Made by a program: the position numbers and the translations under genes
The notes under the pieces: model-generated
Told to the model about the DNA's origin: nothing
The model's input: the letters and a program-made list of their open reading frames with translations, nothing else
Databases searched by the model: none
Assembly (NCBI RefSeq): GCF_024347055.1
Contig: NZ_AP024895.1
Span: 3,162,001 to 3,226,000 of the forward strand
From: Vibrio porteresiae DSM 19223
GTDB lineage: Bacteria > Pseudomonadota > Gammaproteobacteria > Enterobacterales > Vibrionaceae
Length of the DNA: 64,000 bases
Reading direction: 5' to 3'
In this document: positions 26,405 through 39,047 of the stretch, in pieces
Layout: the number at the start of each line of letters is the position of its first letter
Numbering within the stretch: position 1 is the first letter of the stretch

Positions 26405-27496
26405 ATGACAAACACAACATACAAAATTGCCGTTTTACCAGGTGATGGCATCGGACCAGAAGTAATGCAACAAGCACACAAAGTGCTAGATGCAATTGAA
26501 GCAAAATATAACGTCACTTTCGCACGTGAAGAACATGACATTGGTGGTATCGCAATAGACAACCACGGTAAACCACTACCGGATAGCACACTTGCTGCTT
26601 GTGAAGAGTCTGATGCGATTCTGTTCGGTTCTGTCGGTGGTCCAAAATGGGAACATCTGCCAGCTAATGAACAACCTGAACGTGGTGCACTTTTGCCGCT
26701 ACGCAAACATTTTCAATTGTTTTGTAACCTTCGCCCAGCTCAAATCCATCAGGGATTAGAAAACTTCTCCCCTCTTCGTGCTGACATATCAGCACGCGGT
26801 TTTGACATCGTGGTTGTGCGTGAATTAACTGGTGGTATTTACTTCGGTCAACCTAAAGGCCGTGAAGGCGAAGGAGCAAATGAAAAAGCATTTGATACCG
26901 AAGTTTATCATCGCTACGAAATTGAACGTATCGCAAAAATCGCTTTTGAATCAGCTCGTTTACGTCGTAAGAAAGTATGTTCCATCGATAAAGCAAACGT
27001 TCTACAGAGCTCCATTTTATGGCGCGAAATCGTAACTCAAATTGCCAAAGACTACCCAGATGTCGAGTTATCACACATGTACATCGACAACGCGACCATG
27101 CAGCTAATCAAAGATCCTTCGCAATTTGATGTACTACTTTGCTCAAATATCTTTGGTGACATTCTGTCTGATGAATGCGCCATGATTACTGGCTCTATGG
27201 GCATGCTACCTTCAGCAAGTATGAATGAAAGTAAATTTGGTTTATACGAGCCAGCTGGCGGTAGTGCTCCAGACATTGCTGGAAAAAATATCGCTAACCC
27301 AGTAGCTCAAATCTTATCAGCAGCGCTAATGCTACGTTATAGCCTTGGTGAAGAAGCTGCAGCTCAAGATATTGAAGCTGCTGTAAGTAAAGCACTAGCT
27401 GCCGGTCAACTAACTGGCGACTTGGCAGGTAATAAACCTGCGTTATCTACTAGTGAAATGGGCGATATCATCGCTGCTTACATCTCTAACTCATAA
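26405..27496 (+). CDS. leuB: 3-isopropylmalate dehydrogenase
   Basis: NAD-dependent oxidative decarboxylation of 3-isopropylmalate (363 aa). Motifs include VLPGDGIGPEVM (near residue 10), VRELTGGIYFGQPKG (near 139), and NIFGDILSDECAMITGSMGMLPS (near 245, in parts). ATG 26405 follows AGGA and gives the family length; upstream in-frame TTG adds 10 unrelated residues. Third step of the pathway, 49 bases after leuA. Confidence 0.97.
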   Translation: MTNTTYKIAVLPGDGIGPEVMQQAHKVLDAIEAKYNVTFAREEHDIGGIAIDNHGKPLPDSTLAACEESDAILFGSVGGPKWEHLPANEQPERGALLPLRKHFQLFCNLRPAQIHQGLENFSPLRADISARGFDIVVVRELTGGIYFGQPKGREGEGANEKAFDTEVYHRYEIERIAKIAFESARLRRKKVCSIDKANVLQSSILWREIVTQIAKDYPDVELSHMYIDNATMQLIKDPSQFDVLLCSNIFGDILSDECAMITGSMGMLPSASMNESKFGLYEPAGGSAPDIAGKNIANPVAQILSAALMLRYSLGEEAAAQDIEAAVSKALAAGQLTGDLAGNKPALSTSEMGDIIAAYISNS

Positions 27497-27552
27497 TAAG
27501 TGAGGCCAAACAATGGCCTCCTTTTGCTCTGAGAGCGGAAAGGATACAAGCA

Positions 27553-28959
27553 ATGTCAAAAGCAAAAACCTTATACGAAAAAATTTATGATGCACATATT
27601 GCCGTAGCAGCTGAAGGTGAAAACCCGATTCTGTATATCGACCGACATTTGGTGCATGAAGTAACTTCACCTCAAGCCTTTGATGGCTTACGTGAAAAAG
27701 GACGCCCAGTCCGCCAAGTTAGCAAAACATTTGCGACCATGGACCACAACGTATCGACTACCACCAAAGATATTAATGCCTCAGGTGAAATGGCTCGAAT
27801 TCAGATGGAAACGCTTTCTCAAAACTGTAAAGAGTTTGGCGTCACTCTGTTCGACATTAACCATAAATACCAAGGTATCGTTCATGTAATGGGGCCTGAG
27901 CTAGGTATTACTCTACCAGGTATGACCATTGTATGTGGTGACTCTCACACAGCGACACATGGAGCCTTCGGTTCATTAGCATTTGGTATCGGTACTTCAG
28001 AGGTTGAACATGTTTTGGCAACACAAACGCTAAAGCAAGCTCGTGCTAAAACAATGAAGATCGAAGTCAAAGGCAAAGTTGCTGCAGGTATTACGGCTAA
28101 AGATATCGTGTTAGCTATTATCGGCAAAACAACTGCTGCCGGCGGTACTGGTCACGTTGTTGAATTCTGTGGAGAAGCTATTCGCGATCTAACCATGGAA
28201 GGTCGTATGACTGTATGTAACATGGCGATTGAGCTAGGTGCTAAAGCTGGCCTTATTGCACCTGACCAAACCACTTTCGATTACATCAAAGGTCGTCGTT
28301 ATGCACCATCTGAAGCAGATTGGGAAGCAGCAGTTAGCTACTGGTCATCGCTAAAAACGGATGACGGCGCAGAATTCGATTCAGTAGTAACACTAAACGC
28401 AGCGGATATTCGCCCACAAGTTACATGGGGTACAAACCCAGGCCAAGTGATGGCAGTTGACGGTATTATTCCATCTCCAGAAGACTTTACTGATCCTGTT
28501 GAAAAAGCGTCGGCAGCTAAGGCGTTAGCTTATATGGGATTAGAAGCGGGTAAAAAACTGTCTGATTACAAAGTGGATAAAGTATTTGTTGGCTCATGTA
28601 CCAACTCTCGTATTGAAGATATGCGCGCTGCAGCTGTTGTAGCCAAAGGTAAAAAAGTAGCTGCACATGTACAAGCGTTGATCGTTCCAGGGTCTGAACA
28701 AGTGAAAGCTCAAGCTGAAGCAGAAGGCTTAGACAAAATCTTTATTGAAGCGGGCTTTGAATGGCGTTTACCTGGCTGCTCTATGTGTCTTGCGATGAAC
28801 AACGATCGCTTAGGCCCTCAGGAGCGCTGTGCATCCACCTCTAACCGTAACTTTGAAGGTCGCCAAGGCCGTGATGGCCGTACTCACCTAGTCAGCCCAG
28901 CTATGGCTGCTGCTGCTGCAATCGCTGGACACTTTGTTGATATTCGCGAATTTCACTAA
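27553..28959 (+). CDS. leuC: 3-isopropylmalate dehydratase large subunit
   Basis: Aconitase-family [4Fe-4S] isomerase subunit (468 aa), converting 2- to 3-isopropylmalate with LeuD. Cluster cysteines are visible in VGSCTNSR (near 347) and in LPGCSMC (near 408-414, two Cys). Other aconitase motifs are CGDSHTATHGAFG (near 129) and STSNRNFEGRQG (near 428). It is 17 bases ahead of leuD. Confidence 0.97.
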   Translation: MSKAKTLYEKIYDAHIAVAAEGENPILYIDRHLVHEVTSPQAFDGLREKGRPVRQVSKTFATMDHNVSTTTKDINASGEMARIQMETLSQNCKEFGVTLFDINHKYQGIVHVMGPELGITLPGMTIVCGDSHTATHGAFGSLAFGIGTSEVEHVLATQTLKQARAKTMKIEVKGKVAAGITAKDIVLAIIGKTTAAGGTGHVVEFCGEAIRDLTMEGRMTVCNMAIELGAKAGLIAPDQTTFDYIKGRRYAPSEADWEAAVSYWSSLKTDDGAEFDSVVTLNAADIRPQVTWGTNPGQVMAVDGIIPSPEDFTDPVEKASAAKALAYMGLEAGKKLSDYKVDKVFVGSCTNSRIEDMRAAAVVAKGKKVAAHVQALIVPGSEQVKAQAEAEGLDKIFIEAGFEWRLPGCSMCLAMNNDRLGPQERCASTSNRNFEGRQGRDGRTHLVSPAMAAAAAIAGHFVDIREFH

Positions 28960-28976
28960 ACTTAGAGGACATTGTC

Positions 28977-29579
28977 ATGACAGGATTTAAACAACATACT
29001 GGTTTGGTTGTGCCTCTTGATGCGGCTAACGTAGATACCGATGCAATCATTCCAAAACAGTTTCTACAGAAAGTAAACCGTATCGGTTTTGGTAAACACC
29101 TTTTCCATGATTGGCGTTTCCTTGATGACGCTGGTGAGCAGCCAAATCCAGAGTTTGTATTGAATAAACCTCAGTACAAAGGTGCAAGCATTCTATTAGC
29201 ACGCGAAAACTTTGGTTGTGGATCTTCACGTGAACATGCGCCTTGGGCATTAGCGGACTATGGCATCAGAGTTATGATTGCACCAAGTTTTGCCGATATC
29301 TTCTATGGTAACTCCATCAATAACCAAATGGTTCCAGTGCGCCTAACCGAAGCAGAAGTCGATGAAATTTTCCAATTCGTGCAAGCGACTGAAGGCGCTC
29401 AAGTGACCGTTAATTTGGAAACAATGACAGTCACTGCCAATGGTAAAGAGTACCACTTTGAAATCGATGCTTTCCGTCGTCACTGTTTATTAAATGGTCT
29501 AGATAACATTGGCCTAACTCTACAACATGCCGACAAAATTGCTGAATATGAGGCTAACATCCCTAGCTTCCTGCAATAA
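28977..29579 (+). CDS. leuD: 3-isopropylmalate dehydratase small subunit
   Basis: Swivel-domain subunit (200 aa) partnering LeuC. Motifs are DTDAIIPKQFLQ (near 21), ENFGCGSSREHAPWAL (near 78-93) and FADIFYGNSINN (near 104). Last gene of leuABCD, followed by a terminator. Confidence 0.97.
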   Translation: MTGFKQHTGLVVPLDAANVDTDAIIPKQFLQKVNRIGFGKHLFHDWRFLDDAGEQPNPEFVLNKPQYKGASILLARENFGCGSSREHAPWALADYGIRVMIAPSFADIFYGNSINNQMVPVRLTEAEVDEIFQFVQATEGAQVTVNLETMTVTANGKEYHFEIDAFRRHCLLNGLDNIGLTLQHADKIAEYEANIPSFLQ

Positions 29580-29600
29580 ATACTATTGAATGTTTAACCT

Positions 29601-29627
29601 AAAGCTGCCTCTCAGGCAGCTTTTTTT
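29601..29627 (+). terminator. Terminator after leuABCD
   Basis: AAAGCTGCCT-ctc-AGGCAGCTTT with T7. Confidence 0.93.
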
Positions 29628-29731
29628 ATCTATAAGAAGATCTTTATCTGCCTATTCCTGTTTTTTCTGGGACACCAGAGGGAAAACATTCAGCTAGTGT
29701 GAAGTATCAAGCAAGCTAGTATCCACGTTAT

Positions 29732-29967
29732 CTTGTTAAAAAGTATTCAACCCTAGTGATTATCCATATTCCACCCTATTCACCCGAACTGAACTCAGTA
29801 GAACAAGTATGGCGTTGGTGAAGGCAAAATGAATTGGCTAACCAATGTTTTGCTAACTATGAAGCGATTGGTGATAGTGTTTGTGGGGTGCTTGGAATCG
29901 TTTTTCAGAGGACAAAAGTAGAGTCGTATCACTCTCCTTTAGGAGTTGGATAAAATTGACCACTTAA
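29732..29967 (+). pseudogene. Decayed C-terminal remnant of an IS630-type transposase
   Basis: The frame from 29732 reads LVKKYSTLVIIHIPPYSP then ELNSVEQVWRW, the IS630-family block holding the last catalytic Glu. It is broken by TGA at 29819-29821, continues as RQNELANQCFANYEAIGDSVCG, then shifts frame near 29885 and continues as AWNRFSEDKSR...SWIKLTT to a TAA at 29965. The N-terminal DDE part is missing and I see no intact terminal inverted repeats. Traces may extend upstream to about 29660. The stretch to the rrn terminator holds nothing further that I can identify. Confidence 0.8.
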
Positions 29968-30026
29968 TTAATGTCATAGGTATAGATAGGGAGAGATAGG
30001 TCCAAGCTGTGATAGCTATAAACGAG

Positions 30027-30053
30027 AAAACCCCAGCCGGTGGCTGGGGTTTT
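30027..30053 (-). terminator. Terminator of the rRNA operon
   Basis: AAAACCCCAGCC-ggt-GGCTGGGGTTTT: an 8-bp GC stem with flanking A4/T4, directly beyond the last 5S gene in the direction of rrn transcription. Confidence 0.88.
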
Positions 30054-30059
30054 AAAATA

Positions 30060-30179
30060 AAGCCTAGCGATGTCCTACTCTCACATGGGGAAACCCCACA
30101 CTACCATTGGCGCTAATTTGTTTCACTTCTGAGTTCGGCATGGAATCAGGTGGGTCCAAATCGCTATGGTCGCTAAGCA
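30060..30179 (-). rRNA. rrf: 5S rRNA, distal copy
   Basis: 120-base 5S rRNA on the minus strand, with conserved internal blocks (CCCACCTGATTCCATGCCGA and GTGTGGGGTTTCCCCATGTG). Ends pair as TGCTTAGCG with CGCTAGGCT. It differs from the proximal copy at a few positions, including both terminal strands. It lies after tRNA-Thr. Confidence 0.95.
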
Positions 30180-30220
30180 AATTCTTTATTACTGAAGAAT
30201 ATTCAATAATATTTAATAAG

Positions 30221-30296
<76 letters not shown>

Positions 30297-30318
30297 ACTC
30301 AAATTCTTTAATTCGATT

Positions 30319-30348
30319 AAAAAAGCCCGCGTAAACACGGGCTTTTTT
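30319..30348 (-). terminator. Terminator between the proximal 5S and tRNA-Thr
   Basis: AAAAAAGCCCG...CGGGCTTTTTT on either strand: stem GCCCG/CGGGC (30325-30329/30338-30342) with an extra inner pair, A6 before and T6 after. It would end most transcription before tRNA-Thr and the second 5S, unless rRNA antitermination lets polymerase through. Confidence 0.8.
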
Positions 30349-30356
30349 AGAAATTA

Positions 30357-30476
30357 AAGCCTGGCGATGTCCTACTCTCACATGGGGAAACCCCACACTA
30401 CCATCGGCGCTAATTCGTTTCACTTCTGAGTTCGGCATGGAATCAGGTGGGTCCAAATCGCTATGGTCGCCAAGCA
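30357..30476 (-). rRNA. rrf: 5S rRNA, proximal copy
   Basis: 120-base 5S rRNA on the minus strand directly after 23S; ends pair as TGCTTGGCG with CGCCAGGCT. Nearly identical to the distal copy. Confidence 0.96.
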
Positions 30477-30560
30477 AATTCTTTAATTTAGAAAGCTGTT
30501 TCAAGTCTCAACACAATTCAAGTGTCTTAATCGAGTCCTACAAAACCCTTTTGGTGTTGT

Positions 30561-33447
<2,887 letters not shown>

Positions 33448-33789
33448 ATACAACCCAAAAAAGTTTCGAGTTGAACTATTTGTCTCCACTTTTAAAAAGT
33501 GAAATCAAAGGTTAGTCACCAAGGTTGTCTGCATTTTTATACATGTTGCAGACTCGATATTGCCGGACTCAATTTTGAATATTCACTGTAAAAGTGAATC
33601 CAAGAACACTTGAATGTGTTTTTGTTTGTCTTCTTAACGAAGACAATTGAGAACTTTACAAACAATGTTTTATTTCATTGAAATAAAACATTGTTTTGTC
33701 AGCTTTCCAAATTGTTAAAGAGCAAAGATTTTCTTTCATAAAGAAAGTAAAACCATTTTTAAGAACACTGTCGCAAATGCGCTTAAAGA
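33448..33789 (-). other. 16S-23S spacer between tRNA-Ala and 23S
   Basis: The 342-base spacer has a boxA antitermination element (GCTCTTTAACAATTT on the minus strand, 33723-33709). It also has a perfect 17-bp inverted repeat (33660-33676 with 33680-33696) and sequences flanking the 23S processing stem. No gene. Confidence 0.75.
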
Positions 33790-33865
33790 TGGTGGAGCTA
33801 TGCGGGATCGAACCGCAGACCTCCTGCGTGCAAGGCAGGCGCTCTCCCAGCTGAGCTATAACCCC
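33790..33865 (-). tRNA. tRNA-Ala (anticodon UGC)
   Basis: 76 bases on the minus strand with encoded CCA. Anticodon loop CTTGCAC in GCCTGCCTTGCACGCAGG; nearly identical to E. coli spacer tRNA-Ala(UGC). Confidence 0.98.
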
Positions 33866-33890
33866 ATCGGTGTTTTCCTTACGGAAATAT

Positions 33891-33967
33891 TGGTGGGTCT
33901 GAGTGGACTTGAACCACCGACCTCTCGCTTATCAGGCGAACGCTCTAACCACCTGAGCTACAGACCC
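33891..33967 (-). tRNA. tRNA-Ile (anticodon GAU)
   Basis: 77 bases on the minus strand with encoded CCA. Acceptor GGGTCTG/CAGACCC, anticodon GAT in CGCCTGATAAGCG. First spacer tRNA after 16S. Confidence 0.98.
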
Positions 33968-34028
33968 ACTAGGTGCTCTATTAAACCGTATCAATCTGTG
34001 TGAACACTCATCGCAATAATCTTCGTAT

Positions 34029-35571
<1,543 letters not shown>

Positions 35572-35768
35572 AAAGTTTTTTCGGCTCAATGAATACTGAA
35601 TAAATTGACTGTGCTAAGTCCGAAGACTTAATTGGTCACTCAGTTCATTGAAACCATTGTGCTTCCTAAGAAGCTATGATTATCATCAACGAGTGCCCAC
35701 ACAGATTGATAGGTTTAAATTGTTAAAGAGCTTGCTTTTCAAGAACTTTTCTTTCGAAGCGGAGGTGC

Positions 35769-35796
35769 ATTCTAGCGATTTCGTTGTCAGTGTCAA
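35769..35796 (-). promoter_or_regulatory. rrn promoter P2
   Basis: On the minus strand TTGACA (35796-35791), 16 bases, TAGAAT (35774-35769). It lies about 200 bases before 16S, as rrn P2 promoters do. Confidence 0.75.
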
Positions 35797-35884
35797 ACAC
35801 TTTTTTCAACTTTCTCATTCGAGCGTCTTATCCTCTTACTGATACCGCTGAAGCCTTGTGGCGTCTGCCGTGTCAGTGGGGCGC

Positions 35885-35912
35885 ATTATAGGGAGTTATA
35901 AAATGTTGGCAA
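35885..35912 (-). promoter_or_regulatory. rrn promoter P1
   Basis: On the minus strand TTGCCA (35912-35907), 16 bases, TATAAT (35890-35885), followed by the GC-rich discriminator GCGCCCC typical of stringently controlled rRNA promoters. AT-rich sequence upstream suits an UP element. Confidence 0.8.
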
Positions 35913-36032
35913 GCAGAATAATGCGTTTTTTTACTGAAAAACGTTCGTTTGAACAAACTTACAGCAACCTATTTTTTATACCCAAACAGCCCTCAGAATG
36001 GTAACAAGTTACACACAGAATCCTGTGGATAA

Positions 36033-37301
36033 CTATTCATTACCATCAAAGAAATAGGATACTCGAGCTCTTGGATTTAGATACTCGCGAATTTTGTCCG
36101 GTAGTTTATTAGGAAGGATTGCATTCACTATCTTTATGTCTTTATCTGCCAAGTCAATAATTGGGGCTTGGTTACGTGGAACGCTGGGGTCATAGATGAG
36201 TACATTGGGGAACAGCAGATTGTTAATGTTGACTGAGATGACTAACCCGACCATCTCATTAGAAAGCTGAACGACAGTGCCTGGAGGGAACACCCCCATG
36301 AACTTAACCAGAATACTTAAGTTCTCTTGGTCATAAAGATGTTTGCAGTTTTTAAATAGATGCGACAGAGCAATGTATGGAATCTTTTGTTCACTTGGAA
36401 TGTTGGGATGGCAAAGGTTATCAAATGCATTTGCTACAGCGACCACTTTCGCCAACTCATCGATAGCATCACCTTTTAACCCCTGAGGATACCCAGAACC
36501 ATCATTGAGTTCATGATGCTGTTCAATCACCTTACGTGCTGTCTCGGGAAAGTCCTCTATATTACCTGCTATCTCTAAACCATATTTGGTATGCAGCTTA
36601 AGATAGTTGAGTTCCGGCTCGCTTAGCTGAGTCTGTTTACGAACAATGGCCGTCGGCACTCTTACTTTGCCCATATCATGAAAGAGTGCAGCAAACGCCA
36701 ACTCTTTTATCTTTTCTGGCGCATACTCTTTTGCTCGGCCGATCATCATCGCAATAACAGCTACGTTAAGAGAGTGAAAATAGATATCTTCAAATTCACT
36801 CTTACTGTTCATGAGATGCAAAGTCACATTATCGTCGCTTAACAGTTTATCGACGACATCCTCTACTAGTTGACTCGCTTCATTTACCGCATCCATTGGT
36901 CTATTGCGAATTTTGTTCATCACTGCACGCATACGTGAAAGCGATCGTTCAAACTCTTTTTCAACGGCACTCACTCTTCTTCTATAAGTGTTGAGTTTTT
37001 CAATGCGCTTTTGCTTCTCTTGCCACAGTTTATCGACTTCTTGATCAAATTCAGATTGAGCCTCAGCTTCAGTGGAATCTGGTTGGCTATCTTGTTCACT
37101 TTTAGGAGGGAGAGGTTCAGTATCACTCTGATTAGTATTCAGGAAGACATGTTGAATACCTAAATGACGAATAAGATTGATCTGCTCTTGAGATTTAATT
37201 TTGAAGCTATTAAATAGAAAGGGGTGATCATTCCACTTCACAGGAAGTCGAATATGTAAACCAGGTTTCAGACGATCGACAGTAATCTTGATACTCGCCA
37301 C
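36033..37301 (-). CDS. HD-GYP domain protein (putative cyclic-di-GMP phosphodiesterase)
   Basis: Cytoplasmic protein of about 422 aa. The N-terminal part (about 1-130; IKITVDRLKPGLHIRLPVKW) is a DUF3391-like domain. The C-terminal HD-GYP domain has FHDMGKV (HD) and EQHHELNDGSGYPQGLKGD (HHE...GYP), with the metal-binding histidines intact, so it may be an active c-di-GMP hydrolase. No membrane segment. Start is uncertain: GTG 37301 fits homologues beginning ASIKITVDRL, ATG 37319 is possible. Single gene downstream of the tRNA-Leu array. Confidence 0.85.
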   Translation of the reverse strand: MASIKITVDRLKPGLHIRLPVKWNDHPFLFNSFKIKSQEQINLIRHLGIQHVFLNTNQSDTEPLPPKSEQDSQPDSTEAEAQSEFDQEVDKLWQEKQKRIEKLNTYRRRVSAVEKEFERSLSRMRAVMNKIRNRPMDAVNEASQLVEDVVDKLLSDDNVTLHLMNSKSEFEDIYFHSLNVAVIAMMIGRAKEYAPEKIKELAFAALFHDMGKVRVPTAIVRKQTQLSEPELNYLKLHTKYGLEIAGNIEDFPETARKVIEQHHELNDGSGYPQGLKGDAIDELAKVVAVANAFDNLCHPNIPSEQKIPYIALSHLFKNCKHLYDQENLSILVKFMGVFPPGTVVQLSNEMVGLVISVNINNLLFPNVLIYDPSVPRNQAPIIDLADKDIKIVNAILPNKLPDKIREYLNPRARVSYFFDGNE

Positions 37302-37460
37302 TCTTTTACCCCATACCAATTTACGACAATTCTTTAAGTCTAGGATAAGGTATAAAAGTATGACTAGTGATAAAGATAACGTTTTTGTGAAATGGATGAG
37401 TTATTGATAGTAGTGCAAACCACCAGCTGAGGTTTCTTGTATATCAAAAGCAAACAAGAA

Positions 37461-37898
37461 CCGCACCGAAGGTAACGTTATCAGCTCCCAAATTTCAGAC
37501 GCAAAAAAGCCGCTAATAAATAGCGGCTTCTTCGAATTTGGTACCACTGGGCGGACTGATTGGACTGGCATTCCAGCCGCCGCACCGAAGGCAACGTTTT
37601 TAATTTGCCAAACGTCAGACGAAAAAAAGCCGCTAATAAATAGCGGCTTCTTTGAATTTGGTACCACTCGGCGGACTGATTGGACTGGCATTCCAGCCGC
37701 CGCACCGAAGGCAACGTTTTTAATTTGCCAAACGTCAGACGAAAAAAAGCCGCTAATAAATAGCGGCTTCTTTGAATTTGGTACCACTCGGCGGACTGAT
37801 TGGACTGGCATTCCAGCCGCCGCACCGAAGGCAACGTTTTTAATTTCCCAAACCTCAGACGAAAAAAAGCCGCTAATAAATAGCGGCTTCTTCGAATT
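37461..37898 (-). repeat. Tandem 120-bp repeats carrying terminators and tRNA-Leu 3' ends
   Basis: Three full units (37779-37898, 37659-37778, 37539-37658) and a partial fourth (37461-37538) follow tRNA-Leu on the minus strand with almost identical sequence. Each unit has an intrinsic terminator (GCCGCTA-tttat-TAGCGGC plus a T6-7 run). Full units then have a copy of the tRNA variable arm (CGTTGCCTTCGG) and the last bases of the tRNA including CCA. In the third unit the match to the tRNA 3' end is 19 bases, exact; in the first two one base differs. The T-loop region is replaced by a longer insert containing CTGG-aatg-CCAG. The unit length is a multiple of three, which creates long but spurious open frames. 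Confidence 0.9.
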
Positions 37899-37983
37899 TG
37901 GTACCACTGGGCGGACTTGAACCGCCACGCCCGAAGGCAACGGATTTTGAATCCGTCATGTCTACCAATTCCATCACAGTGGC
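37899..37983 (-). tRNA. tRNA-Leu (anticodon CAA)
   Basis: 85-base class II tRNA on the minus strand with encoded CCA. Acceptor GCCACTG/CAGTGGT, anticodon stem-loop ACGGA-TTCAAAA-TCCGT (anticodon CAA), long variable arm (TGCCTTCGGGCG) and T-arm GGCGG-TTCAAGT-CCGCC. It is followed directly by the 120-bp repeats that copy its 3' end. Confidence 0.95.
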
Positions 37984-38020
37984 ATTGCATCTCAAGGGAT
38001 TTGCCCTTTCGATGTGACGC

Positions 38021-38048
38021 ATTATACGTAAGAAATGCAGGCGCGCAA
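38021..38048 (-). promoter_or_regulatory. Promoter of tRNA-Leu
   Basis: On the minus strand TTGCGC (38048-38043), 16 bases, TATAAT (38026-38021), with a G/C-containing discriminator (GCGTCAC). A start about 38014 gives a 30-base leader. The gap from here to 38312 is AT-rich and holds no other gene that I can see. Confidence 0.7.
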
Positions 38049-38312
38049 TAGTAAATTTTTGAATTTTAAATCGTTTGCTGATATTTTCACCAAACGATCG
38101 ATTTAATAGTCAAATTTGCCAACTATTAGGCAACTTTTCAGCAGAATTAGTGTTCAACATATCCTGATAACAGCTTATATTGTCGTCTTTATATTACCAG
38201 TATTACTAATTTAGCTTTTCAGTCCAACACATGAGTGCTTAGCTTTCATACTATCGTCATTGATTTAAGCATATTATGCTGCTCTGATAAGCGACAACAC
38301 CGGCTTACTATT

Positions 38313-39047
38313 ATGATAAAACTCTCTGTGGTGTTACCAGCGAAGAACGAAGAAGGTAACATCGGTCCTCTTATTGAAGAAATACATAACGCATTAAACT
38401 CTCATATCACCTTTGAGGTAGTACTCACAGATGATGGGAGTACTGATAACACTGGGAAAGAAGCTGTAGAGACAGCTGCCCGTCTCGGTTGCTCGCTCAC
38501 TCTACTACATCATCCTCAAAGTTGTGGTCAAAGTACCGCGGTTCATAGTGCTGTTCGTCATGCAAAAGGTAAATGGATTGCGACTCTCGATGCTGATGGC
38601 CAGAATGATCCAGCAGACCTACTCGGTATGATTGAGAAAGCCGAAAACCTTTCTGTTGAACATTTTTGTATTGCAGGCTTTCGTAACAAACGTAAAGACA
38701 CCGCATGGGTACACTTTCAATCCCGCGTAGCTAATGCTGTACGCCAATTTTTCCTCGCCGATGGAGTTCCAGACTCAGGATGTGGATTAAAAGTTTTTCC
38801 CCGCGAGACTTTTTTACTTCTTCCATACTTTGATCATATGCATCGATTCCTACCTGCCTTAATTCGCAGAATGAATGGTGAAATCATCGTTTATCCAGTC
38901 AACCATCGCGAACGTACTGTTGGGGTTTCTAAATACAACGTATGGAACCGACTCTGGGTTGGGATTGTCGATATGTTTGGTGTAATGTGGCTTCGCAAAC
39001 GCACCATGTGGCCAACTATTGAAATTAGACACACAGACCAAGAATGA
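38313..39047 (+). CDS. GT2-family glycosyltransferase (dolichyl/undecaprenyl-phosphate sugar synthase-like)
   Basis: GT-A enzyme of family 2 (244 aa), similar to dolichyl-phosphate mannose synthase and ArnC. The N-terminus is SVVLPAKNEEGNIGPLIEEI; nucleotide/metal motifs are LTDDGSTDNT (near 45) and ATLDADGQNDP (near 92). RFLPALIRRMNGEI is near residue 183. It lacks the two C-terminal membrane helices of ArnC. ATG 38313 matches family starts. The TGA overlaps the next ATG (ATGA, 39044-39047). By context it probably charges polyprenyl phosphate with a sugar; the sugar is unknown. Confidence 0.85.
   Translation: MIKLSVVLPAKNEEGNIGPLIEEIHNALNSHITFEVVLTDDGSTDNTGKEAVETAARLGCSLTLLHHPQSCGQSTAVHSAVRHAKGKWIATLDADGQNDPADLLGMIEKAENLSVEHFCIAGFRNKRKDTAWVHFQSRVANAVRQFFLADGVPDSGCGLKVFPRETFLLLPYFDHMHRFLPALIRRMNGEIIVYPVNHRERTVGVSKYNVWNRLWVGIVDMFGVMWLRKRTMWPTIEIRHTDQE

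Larger units (their letters stand above)
35572..36032 (-). other. rRNA leader and upstream region
   Basis: Holds the rrn leader with boxA (GCTCTTTAACAATTTA, 35731-35716 on the minus strand), 16S processing-stem sequence and two tandem promoters (listed separately). Upstream of 35920 there is AT-rich DNA (a possible UP/Fis region) up to the HD-GYP gene, which ends at 36033. No protein gene. Confidence 0.75.

Noticed and set aside
37501..37898. A CRISPR array as an explanation for the regularly spaced repeats
   Set aside because: The units are directly contiguous with almost no unique spacers, and each carries a terminator and a tRNA 3' end; no cas genes are nearby.
37401..37990. Two long overlapping minus-strand frames encoding repetitive proteins
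   Set aside because: They run through the tRNA-Leu repeats and terminators and exist only because the unit length (120) is a multiple of three; there is no ribosome site and they overlap a tRNA gene.
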